42,861 bases of DNA from JBCCMF01 sp038747545 (GCA_038747545.1 JBCDJT010000034.1:1-42861), one strand, 5' to 3'. Counted from the first letter of the stretch, positions 31,157-39,770 are shown. A program made the numbers and translations. Notes: a model not told the origin generated them from the letters alone.

Positions 31157-32569
31157 CTATTTGAGTACAAGGCGGTCGGCTTCGTTGAAGGTTTCGTAGG
31201 ATGAGGTGATGACACGCTCGCCCGGCTCCAGGCCGCCGAGCACTTCAAACATCTGATCGTTCTGGCGGCCGATGCGGATGTCGCGTCGGACGGCGAAGTC
31301 GCCCGACGGATCGACGACGTAGACCCACTGCGCACCCGTCGTCTGGAAGTAGCCGCCGCGTGGCAACAAGGTGGCCTCACCCGGGTCGCCCATCTCCAGG
31401 CGGAAGCGGATCGTCTGGCCACGGCGGATGGTTGGCGGGGCGTCGTTCACGAAGTCGAGGTCTACCTCGAAGCGGCCGTCGCGGACTTCGGGGAAGACGC
31501 GCCGCACTTCCATCTTGTAGGTTTCGCCAGCAATGGGCAATGTGGTTGCCGTCTGGTCGCGGGCCACGCGGTTGATGTAGAACTCGTCTACGGCGGCGCG
31601 CACCTTGTAGCCACCGTCTAAGTCATCGACTTGGCCGAAGCGAAAGCCCGGCGCCTGCCGCTCGCCGAGTTCGGCGTTGAGTTGGCTGAGCTGGCCCGTG
31701 ATGGGCGCACGCAGCGTGAGGTTGGCCAGGCGCTCTTGGGAGAGCTGGAAGTTCTGCTCCATCTGGTCCACCGACGCCTCCATCGATGCCAGTTGGAGGG
31801 CCTGCCGCTGCGAATCTTTCTGGAACGAACTGACCGTCAGTTCCAGGCGGCGCTGGAGGTATTCGTAGTTGTCCAAGGCGGCTTCATACTCGCGAGCGGC
31901 GATGAGTTGACGGTCGTACAGTGGCTTTAAGCGGTCGTGCTCGCGCTTGGCCTGCAGTAGCTGGAACTCGGTGTTAGCGATGTCTTGCTGGGTGCGTAGG
32001 TTGCTCTGCTCGATTTGGAAGCGGGTCTGCTCCAGTCGGTTGATCTGCTCAATGCGCTGCGTCTCGGTGCCAAACATCTGTAGCTGCAACTCGGCATTTG
32101 AGAGTTCGAGGATGGGCTGGCCTTCGGTAACCATGGTGCCTTCTTCCACGAAGATCTGCTCGACACGGCCCCCTACGCTGGCATCTAGGTAGACGGTCTG
32201 GCGCGGCATGACGGCGCCCGTCTGCGTGATGAACTCTTGGAACGGCCCGAAGGTGACATCCGCGATGGTGATCTTATCGACCTCCACGTTCAGCTTGCGT
32301 CCCCCTGTGGTGCTGGTCCAGACGAAGTAGCCACTGACGCCCACGAAGAGGAGGATGGCCGCAAGGCCCACGATGCGCTGCCAAGTCCAGGTCTTCTTCT
32401 TGACGCGCTTGTCCATCCCCGCCCCCGAGACGGTGTTGGGGTCAGATGATGAGCCGCGGCCTGGGCTTCCGTTGCGGCGTCCGCCTCCGTCGGGGCTGCC
32501 GTCGCCGCTCGATTTGGAGGGGGCAAACAGCGAGCGCGTGCCGTGTTCTACTTTCTTGGAATCACTCAT
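31157..32569 (-). CDS. HlyD/MacA-type periplasmic adaptor (membrane fusion protein)
   Basis: 470 residues. A Gly/Ser/Asp-rich cytoplasmic N-terminus is followed by one membrane anchor (IVGLAAILLFVGVSGYFVW, about 67-85). The adaptor layout follows: a barrel-sandwich half (VYLDASVGGRVEQIFVEEGTMVTEGQPILEL), a long coiled hairpin (about 165-290, with FQLLQAKREHDRLKPLYDRQLIA), the second half (ANLTLRAPITGQLSQLNAELGERQAPG), a beta barrel and a membrane-proximal domain ending GGLEPGERVITSSYETFNEAD. It bridges the inner-membrane transporter to an outer-membrane channel, not encoded here. It is the first gene of the transporter unit, and its leader carries the sigma-54 promoter candidate at 32689-32704. 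Confidence 0.9.
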   Translation of the reverse strand: MSDSKKVEHGTRSLFAPSKSSGDGSPDGGGRRNGSPGRGSSSDPNTVSGAGMDKRVKKKTWTWQRIVGLAAILLFVGVSGYFVWTSTTGGRKLNVEVDKITIADVTFGPFQEFITQTGAVMPRQTVYLDASVGGRVEQIFVEEGTMVTEGQPILELSNAELQLQMFGTETQRIEQINRLEQTRFQIEQSNLRTQQDIANTEFQLLQAKREHDRLKPLYDRQLIAAREYEAALDNYEYLQRRLELTVSSFQKDSQRQALQLASMEASVDQMEQNFQLSQERLANLTLRAPITGQLSQLNAELGERQAPGFRFGQVDDLDGGYKVRAAVDEFYINRVARDQTATTLPIAGETYKMEVRRVFPEVRDGRFEVDLDFVNDAPPTIRRGQTIRFRLEMGDPGEATLLPRGGYFQTTGAQWVYVVDPSGDFAVRRDIRIGRQNDQMFEVLGGLEPGERVITSSYETFNEADRLVLK

Positions 32570-32912
32570 AACAACCGGGGAAGGAAATGCGAATGGTGCG
32601 GGTGCGGGTATGCACAGCGTTCAGAATGCTACTGCGCATTCTATCGAACATGCAACTGAACCGCGCTACGCCATCAGTTTTAGGGTGTTACAAGGGATAT
32701 GCCATTTTAATCAAAGTCAAAATTTACAAGTGCTTATGCATAATTATAGCCCTAGTCCGTGAGCGAAAGTGTACGGTGGTAGCACAGCAGTGTCCGCATC
32801 CGAACACCACCCCGTGCATCTTTGTAGCATCGGCTGCGCTATGCTCCGGCGAGTCTGCGGGTTTCGGCCGCGCTCATCCCCCGTTTCTCCTACCTCGATC
32901 TATCCGACCGAC
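32570..32912. promoter_or_regulatory. 343-bp divergent regulatory region, adaptor versus response regulator
   Basis: This gap holds no credible gene. It is markedly AT-rich around 32690-32750: the line 32701-32760 is about one third GC by hand count, in a genome well over 60%. It contains the leftward sigma-54 promoter candidate (32689-32704) and a perfect palindrome TTATGCATAA (32734-32743) 30 bp upstream of it, which might be part of an activator site. I see no equally good promoter for the rightward regulator gene. Confidence 0.6.
32689..32704 (-). promoter_or_regulatory. Candidate sigma-54 (-24/-12) promoter of the transporter genes
   Basis: The minus strand reads TGGCATATCCCTTGTA. Against the sigma-54 consensus TGGCACG-N4-TTGCA it keeps TGGCA at -24 and TTG at -12 with exact spacing; it departs at two less critical positions, and GC becomes GT in the -12 box. 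Transcription would start near 32677, about 108 nt before the adaptor ATG. The divergent gene encodes a sigma-54 activator, which makes chance less likely. Confidence 0.65.
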
Positions 32913-34292
32913 ATGTCCAAGCCGTTCGGCAAAATCCTAATTGTTGACGACGATGCCGATGTGCTCCAGGCCGCGCGGCTCCTGCTGAAGAAACGCGCGC
33001 AGCTCGTACACATCGAGAAGCATCCGCAGCAGATCCCGACGTTGCTCAAGAACGAGAGCTACGACGTCATTCTGCTCGATATGAACTTCACGCGCGATGT
33101 AAGCAGCGGGCGCGAAGGGTTCTTCTGGCTCGACAAAATCCTGGAGCTCGACCCCTCAGCCGTCGTCATCCTCATCACCGCGTTTGGCGATGTCGAGATG
33201 GCCGTCCAGGCCATCAAGGCAGGCGCTACCGACTTCGTGCTCAAGCCGTGGCAGAACGAAAAGCTGCTGGCCACGCTGGCCGCGGCCATGAAGCTGCGGG
33301 CCTCGCGGATGGAGACGAACCAGCTCAAGTCCCGCCAGCGTGCCCTCCTCGCCGACGCCAACCAGAAATATGCTGACTTCGTGGGCTCCTCGGCGGCGAT
33401 GCGTCAGGTATTTGGTACCATCGACAAGGTGGCGCGCACGGATGCCAACGTGCTCATTCTGGGCGAGAACGGCACAGGCAAAGAGCTAGTGGCGCGGGCA
33501 CTGCATCGGCAGTCGAAACGGCGCGATGAGGTGTTTGTGAGCGTGGACATGGGCGCCATCTCAGAGAATCTGTTCGAGAGCGAGCTGTTCGGCCACGTCA
33601 AAGGCGCCTTCACCGACGCCAAAGAAGACCGGGCCGGCCGGCTGGAGGTGGCCTCGGGCGGGACGCTCTTCCTCGACGAGATCGGCAACCTGTCGCTGCC
33701 GCTCCAGGCCAAGCTGCTGACGGTGCTGCAGCGCCGCGAGGTGACACGCGTCGGCTCCAACAAGCCCACGCCCATCGACGTGCGGCTCATCTGCGCCACC
33801 AACATGCCCGTGTACGACATGGTGCGCGAGAGCACCTTCCGGCAGGACCTGCTGTACCGCGTCAACACGGTGGAAATCCGCCTGCCGCCCCTGCGCGACC
33901 GCCTGGACGACATCCCGCTCCTGGCCGATCACTTCCTGGACATGTACGCCCGCAAGTACCACAAGCTGATGAAGGGCATCAGCGCGGGCGCGCTGCGGAA
34001 GCTGGAGAAGTACCACTGGCCCGGCAACGTGCGCGAGCTGCAGCACATGGTGGAGCGCGCCATCATCATGACCGACACCACAATGCTCCAGCCGGAGGAC
34101 TTCTTCTTCGCGGCCATCCATCGTGAGGAGGGCGACGACGTCACGTTCGACTCGTTCAACCTGGAGGACGTGGAGAAGCTGGTCATCCGCAAGGCCATCG
34201 ACAAGCACAGCGGCAACATCAGCCGCGCCGCCGAGGAGCTCGGCCTCACCCGCGCCTCGCTCTACCGACGGTTGGAGAAGTACGGGCTTTGA
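32913..34292 (+). CDS. Sigma-54-dependent response regulator (NtrC family)
   Basis: 459 residues from the ATG at 32913; the 48 codons open before it lack protein-like sequence. The receiver domain (1-120) has acidic pocket Asp12-14, phosphoacceptor Asp56 in DVILLDMNF, Thr89 and Lys111. The AAA+ domain (about 155-395) has Walker A GENGTGKE (184-191), a GAFTGA loop reading GAFTDA (231-236), Walker B TLFLDEIGNL with Asp255-Glu256, and an Arg-finger region FRQDLLYRVN. A Fis-type helix-turn-helix ends it (NISRAAEELGLTRASLYRRLEKYGL). It activates sigma-54 promoters when phosphorylated. Its obvious target is the divergent transporter unit. No histidine kinase gene is beside it, which is unusual for this group. 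Confidence 0.92.
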   Translation: MSKPFGKILIVDDDADVLQAARLLLKKRAQLVHIEKHPQQIPTLLKNESYDVILLDMNFTRDVSSGREGFFWLDKILELDPSAVVILITAFGDVEMAVQAIKAGATDFVLKPWQNEKLLATLAAAMKLRASRMETNQLKSRQRALLADANQKYADFVGSSAAMRQVFGTIDKVARTDANVLILGENGTGKELVARALHRQSKRRDEVFVSVDMGAISENLFESELFGHVKGAFTDAKEDRAGRLEVASGGTLFLDEIGNLSLPLQAKLLTVLQRREVTRVGSNKPTPIDVRLICATNMPVYDMVRESTFRQDLLYRVNTVEIRLPPLRDRLDDIPLLADHFLDMYARKYHKLMKGISAGALRKLEKYHWPGNVRELQHMVERAIIMTDTTMLQPEDFFFAAIHREEGDDVTFDSFNLEDVEKLVIRKAIDKHSGNISRAAEELGLTRASLYRRLEKYGL

Positions 34293-34345
34293 CGAACAGG
34301 GAGACTCTGCCTTCGTTCATGGGCTGCACACGCTAGGGATCGACT

Positions 34346-34849
34346 ATGGAAACCACCGTTCGGCATGGGTACTACACGTGGCAAGAGGTCTGCGAAGATC
34401 CGCGTCTGCGCGACCTCCCGTTCAAGATTGAACTCAACGCCTACGGCCAAATCGTCATGAGCCCTGTCCGCGTCAAGCACGGTATGTTTCAGTACGCTAT
34501 TGGGCGTCTTCTGGATGATGCTTTGCCAGATGGGCAGATGGGGGTTGAGACGGCGATCCAAACGACCGCTGGCACACGGGTGACCGATGTGGCGTGGTTC
34601 TCAGCAGCACGTGCGCGCTTGGTCGAGGAGGCCTTCGATGCGCCTGTGGCACCTGAGATCTGCATCGAGGTGCTCTCGCCCGGCAACACGCAGGCCGAGA
34701 TGGTCGAAAAGCGGCGCTTATACTTCGAGGCGGGTGCGGAGGAGGTCTGGCTCTGCGACATCGACGGGCGCATGCGTTTCTTCACGGCTTCGGGTGAGGT
34801 CACGGCCTCACAGCGTGCGCCTGCATTTCCTGAGCGCATCGTACTTTAG
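34346..34849 (+). CDS. Uma2-family (DUF820) PD-(D/E)XK-type endonuclease-like protein
   Basis: 167 residues. The family pattern is visible: an opening YYTWQEVCEDPRLRDLPFKIELNAYGQIVMSP, a middle VETAIQTTAGTRVTDVAWFSA with the conserved Asp, ICIEVLSPGNTQAEMVEKRRLYFEAGAEEVWLCDIDG with Glu and Lys of the nuclease-type core, and a short end. Uma2 proteins have the restriction-nuclease fold and spread widely, often in many copies, especially in cyanobacteria and Chloroflexi. Their role is unsettled, with toxin, mobile-element and repair suggestions all unproven. It lies 53 bp after the response regulator and 146 bp before der, with no partner antitoxin visible. It reads as an isolated accessory gene. 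Confidence 0.82.
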   Translation: METTVRHGYYTWQEVCEDPRLRDLPFKIELNAYGQIVMSPVRVKHGMFQYAIGRLLDDALPDGQMGVETAIQTTAGTRVTDVAWFSAARARLVEEAFDAPVAPEICIEVLSPGNTQAEMVEKRRLYFEAGAEEVWLCDIDGRMRFFTASGEVTASQRAPAFPERIVL

Positions 34850-34995
34850 CCACCGGACGAAGCGATGGCGGGAAGGTTCGGGACCTCCGCGTGCCGTTCA
34901 GGCAGCCGACGCATCACGCACAACTTCACTGACGGCGTCGAACGCACATCGGCAGCGGGGCGTATACATCGGCTCATCAACCGCCGGAGTCGCGT

Positions 34996-36306
34996 ATGTC
35001 GCTCGTTGCTATTGTGGGGCGCCCGAATGTGGGCAAGTCCACCCTGTTTAACCGCCTGACGGAGTCGCGCGATGCCATCGTAGACGACCAGCCGGGCGTG
35101 ACACGTGACCGCGTGTACGGCACGTGCCTGTGGAGCGGCGTCGAGTTCGGCGTGGTGGACACGGGCGGCTTCGTGGCCAACTCGGACGACCGTTTCGAGG
35201 CGGCCATCCGCGAGCAGGTGCTCATCGCCCTCAGCGAAGCCGACGTCATCGTGTTCGTGGTCGATGTCGTCACGGGCATCACCGACCTCGACCAAGACGT
35301 GGCCGCCCTGCTGCGCCGCACCGATAAGCCCGTCATCATCGTCGCCAACAAGGCCGACAACGAGCAGCGGCGCTGGGATGCGGGCGTGTTCTACCAGTTC
35401 GGCATCGGCGAGGTGTATCCGATCAGCTCCATCAACGGCTCCGGCACGGGCGACTTCCTTGATGCGGTGCTGGAAGCCCTGCCCGACAAGCCGGAGGAAC
35501 AGGAGGAAGACACGCGACCCCGTCTCGCCATCATCGGCCGGCCCAACGTGGGCAAGTCGTCGCTGACGAACGCGCTGCTAGGCGAGGAGCGCACCATCGT
35601 TACCGAGATCAGCGGCACCACCCGCGACGCCATCGACACCGAGCTGCGCTACCACGGGCAGGAGATTGTGCTCGTGGACACGGCGGGCCTCCGCAAGCGC
35701 AAGCGCATCTCGGAGAACGTGGAGTTCTACTCGACCCTCCGCACCGAGCGCGCCATCCAAAGCTGCGACGTAGCGATCCTATTGCTGGATGCCTCGCAAG
35801 GGCTGGAGACGCAGGACATCAAGGTGCTGCGGCAGGCCGAACAGATGAAGAAGGGCCTCGTTATCGGCGTCAACAAGTGGGACCTTGTAGAGAAAGAGAC
35901 CAACACGGCGCGCGACTTCGAGCGGGCGCTGGTGGAGCGGATCAAGCTGCTCGATTACGTGCCGCTCGTGTTCATGTCCGCCATGACGAAGCAGCGCGTC
36001 CACAAGCTGTTGGACACAGCGCTCGCGGTAGTGGAAGAGCGCAAAAAGCGCATCACGACGAGCCGCGTGAACGACTTCCTGAGCGAGGCCGTCACGCGCC
36101 ACAAGCCGCCGATGTACCGCAACCGCGCCGTACGCATCAAGTACGGCTCACAGGTGCGCACCAACCCGCCGGTGTTTCGCTTCTCGTGCAACCAGCCCAA
36201 GGGCGTACACGAGTCGTACCGCCGCTACCTGGAAAACCAGCTGCGCGAGGCCTTCGGCTTCGAGGGCGTGCCGCTCACGCTGACGTTTAGCAAGGCGGGG
36301 AAGTGA
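34996..36306 (+). CDS. der: Ribosome-assembly GTPase Der (EngA)
   Basis: 436 residues, full length for Der, which has two GTPase domains in tandem and binds the 50S subunit during assembly. The first domain has GRPNVGKST (8-16), a PGVTRD switch and NKAD; the second has GRPNVGKSS from residue 181, SGTTRDAID, DTAGLRKRKR and NKWD. The C-terminal KH-like domain runs from about residue 350 (TSRVNDFLSEAVTRHKPPMYRNRAVRIKYGSQVRTNPPVF) to the end. All GTP-binding motifs are intact. It is an essential gene in most bacteria. It converges with the CPBP gene, the two ends only 40 bp apart. Confidence 0.95.
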   Translation: MSLVAIVGRPNVGKSTLFNRLTESRDAIVDDQPGVTRDRVYGTCLWSGVEFGVVDTGGFVANSDDRFEAAIREQVLIALSEADVIVFVVDVVTGITDLDQDVAALLRRTDKPVIIVANKADNEQRRWDAGVFYQFGIGEVYPISSINGSGTGDFLDAVLEALPDKPEEQEEDTRPRLAIIGRPNVGKSSLTNALLGEERTIVTEISGTTRDAIDTELRYHGQEIVLVDTAGLRKRKRISENVEFYSTLRTERAIQSCDVAILLLDASQGLETQDIKVLRQAEQMKKGLVIGVNKWDLVEKETNTARDFERALVERIKLLDYVPLVFMSAMTKQRVHKLLDTALAVVEERKKRITTSRVNDFLSEAVTRHKPPMYRNRAVRIKYGSQVRTNPPVFRFSCNQPKGVHESYRRYLENQLREAFGFEGVPLTLTFSKAGK

Positions 36307-36346
36307 AGCTAGCGATACGACTCCAGGTCCACACGGCGAGCCTGGT

Positions 36347-37129
36347 CTAGCCACCGCTAAAGATCTGCCAGAGCGCGCCAAGCCCGATACCTTCTACCTC
36401 CGTGCGGACACGCATGGTACACCAGAAGTCGAGGATCATCATCTGCGCCGCGTGGATGGGTACGGCGATCCAGAACGAGCGGCACCGCCACACCAGCGCG
36501 CCCAGCGCCACGCCGCCTAGGATAGAGAGCATCGCCTCGGGCAGCGGCTTCGAAATGTGCAGCACAGCGAACGGCACCATCTGGATGAAGATGGCATAGT
36601 GCCCAAACGTACGTGCCGTGCCGAAGAGCACAAACCCGCGCCACAGGTACTCCCACCCGATCCAGTAAAACAGAAACAACCCCTCGTAGATGAAAAACAG
36701 CCGCCAGCTGCTCGTGGCGGGCGCGAAGTGCGGATACTTGGTCTGGAACGCTGCACTGTCCGAGAGCACCCAGGTGCCCACGATGACCAGCGGGATGTAG
36801 AGCAGCGCGAGCGTAGAGGCCAGCTTCCAGTCGCCCAACCCGAGGCCCATCTCGTGCCACCGCTGTTTGAAGGCGTAGCGCAACACCACGATGGGCACGA
36901 GGAAGCCCAGGATGCCCTGCGTGCCAAAGCGCCACGCCCAACGCATCAACCCCTGCTGGTCGGGATGAAACCAATCGGCGATTGTCTCTTGAAAGAAGCG
37001 CCGCCCCCCGATGGCGTCGTGGATGATAACCAGCGCCGTCGCAATGATGAGCACCCAGATGGTCTGCTGATCCAGGGCGCGCCACGCGGCCCACAGGCGC
37101 CGGCCCTCGCCCCACAGCCGCTCCTTCAT
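36347..37129 (-). CDS. CPBP-family intramembrane protein with altered active-site residues
   Basis: 260 residues, about seven or eight membrane segments. The Rce1/CPBP core is recognisable as WIGWEYLWRGFVLFGT, VPFAVLHISKP and VPIHAAQMMILDF. In active members the first motif is EExxxR and the last HxxxN. Here the first Glu is Trp159 (Glu160 and Arg164 stay) and the Asn position is Met230; His191 and His226 stay. A WE-x3-RG form is found in a subset of the family, so this may be a distinct clade or an inactive scaffold rather than damage. It converges with der and diverges from the GH3 gene across only 30 bp, so promoters must lie in the coding regions. Confidence 0.8.
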   Translation of the reverse strand: MKERLWGEGRRLWAAWRALDQQTIWVLIIATALVIIHDAIGGRRFFQETIADWFHPDQQGLMRWAWRFGTQGILGFLVPIVVLRYAFKQRWHEMGLGLGDWKLASTLALLYIPLVIVGTWVLSDSAAFQTKYPHFAPATSSWRLFFIYEGLFLFYWIGWEYLWRGFVLFGTARTFGHYAIFIQMVPFAVLHISKPLPEAMLSILGGVALGALVWRCRSFWIAVPIHAAQMMILDFWCTMRVRTEVEGIGLGALWQIFSGG

Positions 37130-37159
37130 GTGACGTATTCCTCAGTCGTACCCGTTTCG

Positions 37160-38908
37160 ATGCGCGAGCCCCTTCAACGCCTGCTGATGCCTTCGTTCCT
37201 GCTAGCGCTGTGCATCGGAAGTGGCTGTACCTCGGCTTCCGATGAGGCCATGCCACTGCTCGCGCCATCCGTCGTGGTGCCTGCAGCCGGGCAAGAAATC
37301 GAGGATACCGATGCCGTGCTCTGGGCCGATTCGGTGCTGGCTGCGCTCTCGGTGGATGAGAAGATCGGGCAGCTGTTCATCGTGCATCTCCTGTCGCAAG
37401 ACATACCCATAATCTTGCAAGGCGGAATGCCCGAGTCAGTGGCAGCGCACCACGCGGGCGGCTTCCTGATCTCGCGCATCTTGCCACCGGGCGAGGTCTT
37501 CGCCGTGGCGCGGCGCGTCCAGCAGCGTACGAACGTCCCGCTGTTCATCGCAGCCGATTACGAGCGCGGCGTGGGGCGCTACGCTAACCCGCTCACCGAG
37601 CTGCCGTCGAACATGGCGCTGGGGGCCACGCGAGACACGGCGCTGGCCGAGGAGGCCGGGCGGCTGACGGCGATCGAGGCGAAGGCCATCGGGGTCAACC
37701 TGCTCTTCGCGCCTGTGGTGGACGTCAACAATAACCCCGACAACCCGATCATCAACACGCGCTCGTATGGCGAGGACCCAGCGCTGGTGGGCGCGATGGC
37801 GGCGGCGTTCGTGCGCGGCGCGCAGACCGAGGGCGTGGCCACCACACTCAAGCACTTCCCCGGCCACGGCAACACCGCCGTCGACTCCCACAACCGGATG
37901 GGCACCGTCCCTGGCAGCTACGCCGACCTCCAGGCGACCGAACTGGCCCCGTACCGTGACGTGTTCAGCGGCCCGGCAGCACCCGAGGCCGTGATGACAG
38001 CGCACCTGTGGATTCCTGCGTTGGACGATGAGGCGATTCCGGCCACGCTCAGCCGCAACGTGCTCGGTGTGTTGCGCGACTCGCTTGGCTACGATGGCGT
38101 CATCGTCACAGACGATATCAAGATGGGTGGCCTCAGCAACACGTACCCGCTGGCCGATCGCATTCGGATGGCGCTCGATGCCAGTGTCGACATCATCCTC
38201 ACGCCGAAGTCGATGGCTACGGCAGCAGACATCGTCAAAGACCTGCTGGCCGATGGTTCCCTCACCGAGACGCGCCTCGACGAGAGCGTGCGCCGCGTGC
38301 TACTCGCCAAGGCGCACGCCAACCTCCACCGCAACGCCGTGCCCTCGCGCGCTGCCTTCGACGCCCGTATGGCGCAACCCCTCGGCGAACCCACCGCCCA
38401 AGCCATCGCAGACGCGGCGCTGACGCAGATTGGCAGCCACCCCGCGCTGGCCCTGGCGGACGGCGTCCGCGTGGCGCTGCTCCAACTGACCAACTACCGC
38501 AACTCCACCAGCATCGGCGTGGCAATGGACACGCTGGCCGCCTACCTCAACCCGGTCACCGATCTGCGCTTGGCCACCGAGACGCCCTCAGAAGGCGAGT
38601 CCCGGCGCCTGATGGAGGCTGCTGCAGATGCCGACGTCGTGGTACTCACGCTGTATCAGCGCCTGCGCTCAGGTCGGGGTCGTGCAGGACTCACCGAAGG
38701 GCAGACGCGCCTTGCCCAGCGCCTGACCGCGCTCGATGTGCCCGTAGTGCTGGTCGCGTTTGGCAACCCCTATGTCCTCGCCGATGTGCCCGGCGCCGAC
38801 GTGTCACTCGTCGCCTACGACCAGACCGTCGCCTCAGTCCGCGCCGTGCTGGACGCGCTCGATGGCACCCTCGTGCCCTCGGGGCAGCTGCCCATTACCG
38901 TCGAGTGA
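37160..38908 (+). CDS. GH3 beta-N-acetylhexosaminidase (NagZ-like) lipoprotein
   Basis: 582 residues from the ATG at 37160, which begins a lipoprotein signal (MREPLQRLLMPSFLLALCIG then SGC); the long frame to the left is the antisense shadow of the CPBP gene. The NagZ-type GH3 domain has KHFPGHGNTAVDSHNRMG from Lys231, with the acid/base pair Asp242 and His244 of the NagZ DSH loop, and nucleophile Asp318 in VIVTDDIKMGGL. A GH3 C-terminal domain follows from about residue 430 (VALLQLTNYRNSTS to GQLPITVE). It probably removes beta-GlcNAc from peptidoglycan fragments or other glycans in the periplasm or outer-membrane face; most NagZ enzymes are cytoplasmic, so the lipid anchor suggests a scavenging role. 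Confidence 0.88.
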   Translation: MREPLQRLLMPSFLLALCIGSGCTSASDEAMPLLAPSVVVPAAGQEIEDTDAVLWADSVLAALSVDEKIGQLFIVHLLSQDIPIILQGGMPESVAAHHAGGFLISRILPPGEVFAVARRVQQRTNVPLFIAADYERGVGRYANPLTELPSNMALGATRDTALAEEAGRLTAIEAKAIGVNLLFAPVVDVNNNPDNPIINTRSYGEDPALVGAMAAAFVRGAQTEGVATTLKHFPGHGNTAVDSHNRMGTVPGSYADLQATELAPYRDVFSGPAAPEAVMTAHLWIPALDDEAIPATLSRNVLGVLRDSLGYDGVIVTDDIKMGGLSNTYPLADRIRMALDASVDIILTPKSMATAADIVKDLLADGSLTETRLDESVRRVLLAKAHANLHRNAVPSRAAFDARMAQPLGEPTAQAIADAALTQIGSHPALALADGVRVALLQLTNYRNSTSIGVAMDTLAAYLNPVTDLRLATETPSEGESRRLMEAAADADVVVLTLYQRLRSGRGRAGLTEGQTRLAQRLTALDVPVVLVAFGNPYVLADVPGADVSLVAYDQTVASVRAVLDALDGTLVPSGQLPITVE

Positions 38909-38953
38909 GCCAGGTCACGCCCGACGAGGATGCAGCGCGACGTCCCATAATGC

Positions 38954-39094
38954 CATCCCGAGCGTAGTCGAGAGCGCGAAGCACACCGCAGGTAAATCTC
39001 CCACGGTTGCGGATTGCACAGCCTCAAGGTGGGAGATTTACGTTCCGTGCACCTTCGGTTTCTCGGCTTTGGCCTTCGGCCGCCGCTCGGGATG
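38954..39094. repeat. Dispersed palindromic (REP/MITE-like) repeat, copy 2
   Basis: The outer arms CATCCCGAGCG (38954-38964) and CGCTCGGGATG (39084-39094) and inner arms GTAAATCTCCCA (38992-39003) and TGGGAGATTTAC (39030-39041) are perfect inverted repeats. The centre TTGCACAGCCTCAAGGTGGGAG shows the same core as copy 1 (9467-9570), but the flanks between arms differ and are longer. It sits between the convergent ends of the GH3 gene and hisH, the same setting as copy 1. Confidence 0.82.
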
Positions 39095-39130
39095 ACAAAT
39101 TGAGGCAGACAGGCTTTTTGCAACCTGCTA

Positions 39131-39769
39131 TCACGCAGCGATGGGTAGAGTTGCGCTCGCCGCATGCGCGACGAAGTTCTGCAACAGCTGCATACCAAAG
39201 CGGTGGCTCTTCTCAGGGTGAAACTGCGTGCCCATGATGTGGCCGTGCTGGAACGCCGCCGTCACGTCCATACCGTGATGCGCCGTGGCGACGACATCCG
39301 CCGCACTATCGCACACGACATGGTATGAATGCACGAAGTAAAACCGCGCCGCGTCGAGGTTCGGAAAGAGGGCGCCCTGCCGATGTACCGTCGTCGTATT
39401 CCAGCCCATGTGTGGCACCTTCAGGTCGGGACGGTGCGCGAGTTGGAAGCGGATAGTGTCGGCGGCGACCCAGCCGAGGCCGGGCTGTGCGCCCTCTTCA
39501 CTGCCACGGGTCATGAGCTGCATGCCGAGGCAGATGCCGAGGATGGGCTTCTGCTGCTGCGTAGCGGCATCGTGCAGCACACCAGCCAAACCCATCGCGT
39601 GGATGCTCTGCATACCGTGGTCGAAGGCGCCTACGCCCGGGAGGATCAGCGCATCGGCGGCGCGCATCTCGTCGGGATCACTTGTGATGACGGAGCTGGC
39701 GCCCACGCGCCGTAGCATATTGCGGATGGAGGCGGTGTTGCCCATGCCGTAGGCGACGATGGCGATCAT
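39131..39769 (-). CDS. hisH: HisH-type glutamine amidotransferase (imidazole glycerol phosphate synthase subunit)
   Basis: 212 residues from the ATG at 39767-39769, which begins IAIVAYGMGNTASIRNML. It is a class I glutaminase: oxyanion and entry loops LILPGVGAFDHGM, nucleophile Cys80 in GICLGMQL, and His184-Glu186 in QFHPEKSH. HisH hydrolyses glutamine and passes ammonia through a partner barrel. For histidine synthesis the partner is HisF; in polysaccharide loci a HisH/HisF-like pair serves a sugar amidotransferase (WbpG type). The gene follows a sugar acyltransferase after 1 bp, and no hisF or hisA is seen, so the polysaccharide role is favoured. It is the last gene of the operon, converging on the repeat at 38954-39094. 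Confidence 0.88.
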   Translation of the reverse strand: MIAIVAYGMGNTASIRNMLRRVGASSVITSDPDEMRAADALILPGVGAFDHGMQSIHAMGLAGVLHDAATQQQKPILGICLGMQLMTRGSEEGAQPGLGWVAADTIRFQLAHRPDLKVPHMGWNTTTVHRQGALFPNLDAARFYFVHSYHVVCDSAADVVATAHHGMDVTAAFQHGHIMGTQFHPEKSHRFGMQLLQNFVAHAASATLPIAA

Positions 39770-39770
39770 G

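Noticed and set aside
34850..34995. Possible RNA gene between Uma2 and der
   Set aside because: I found no tRNA-like cloverleaf or strong hairpin; it reads as plain leader sequence.
36557..37159. 201-codon extension of the GH3 frame leftwards
   Set aside because: It lies antisense to the CPBP gene and shows His/Gln/Pro-rich shadow sequence; the lipoprotein signal starts at 37160.
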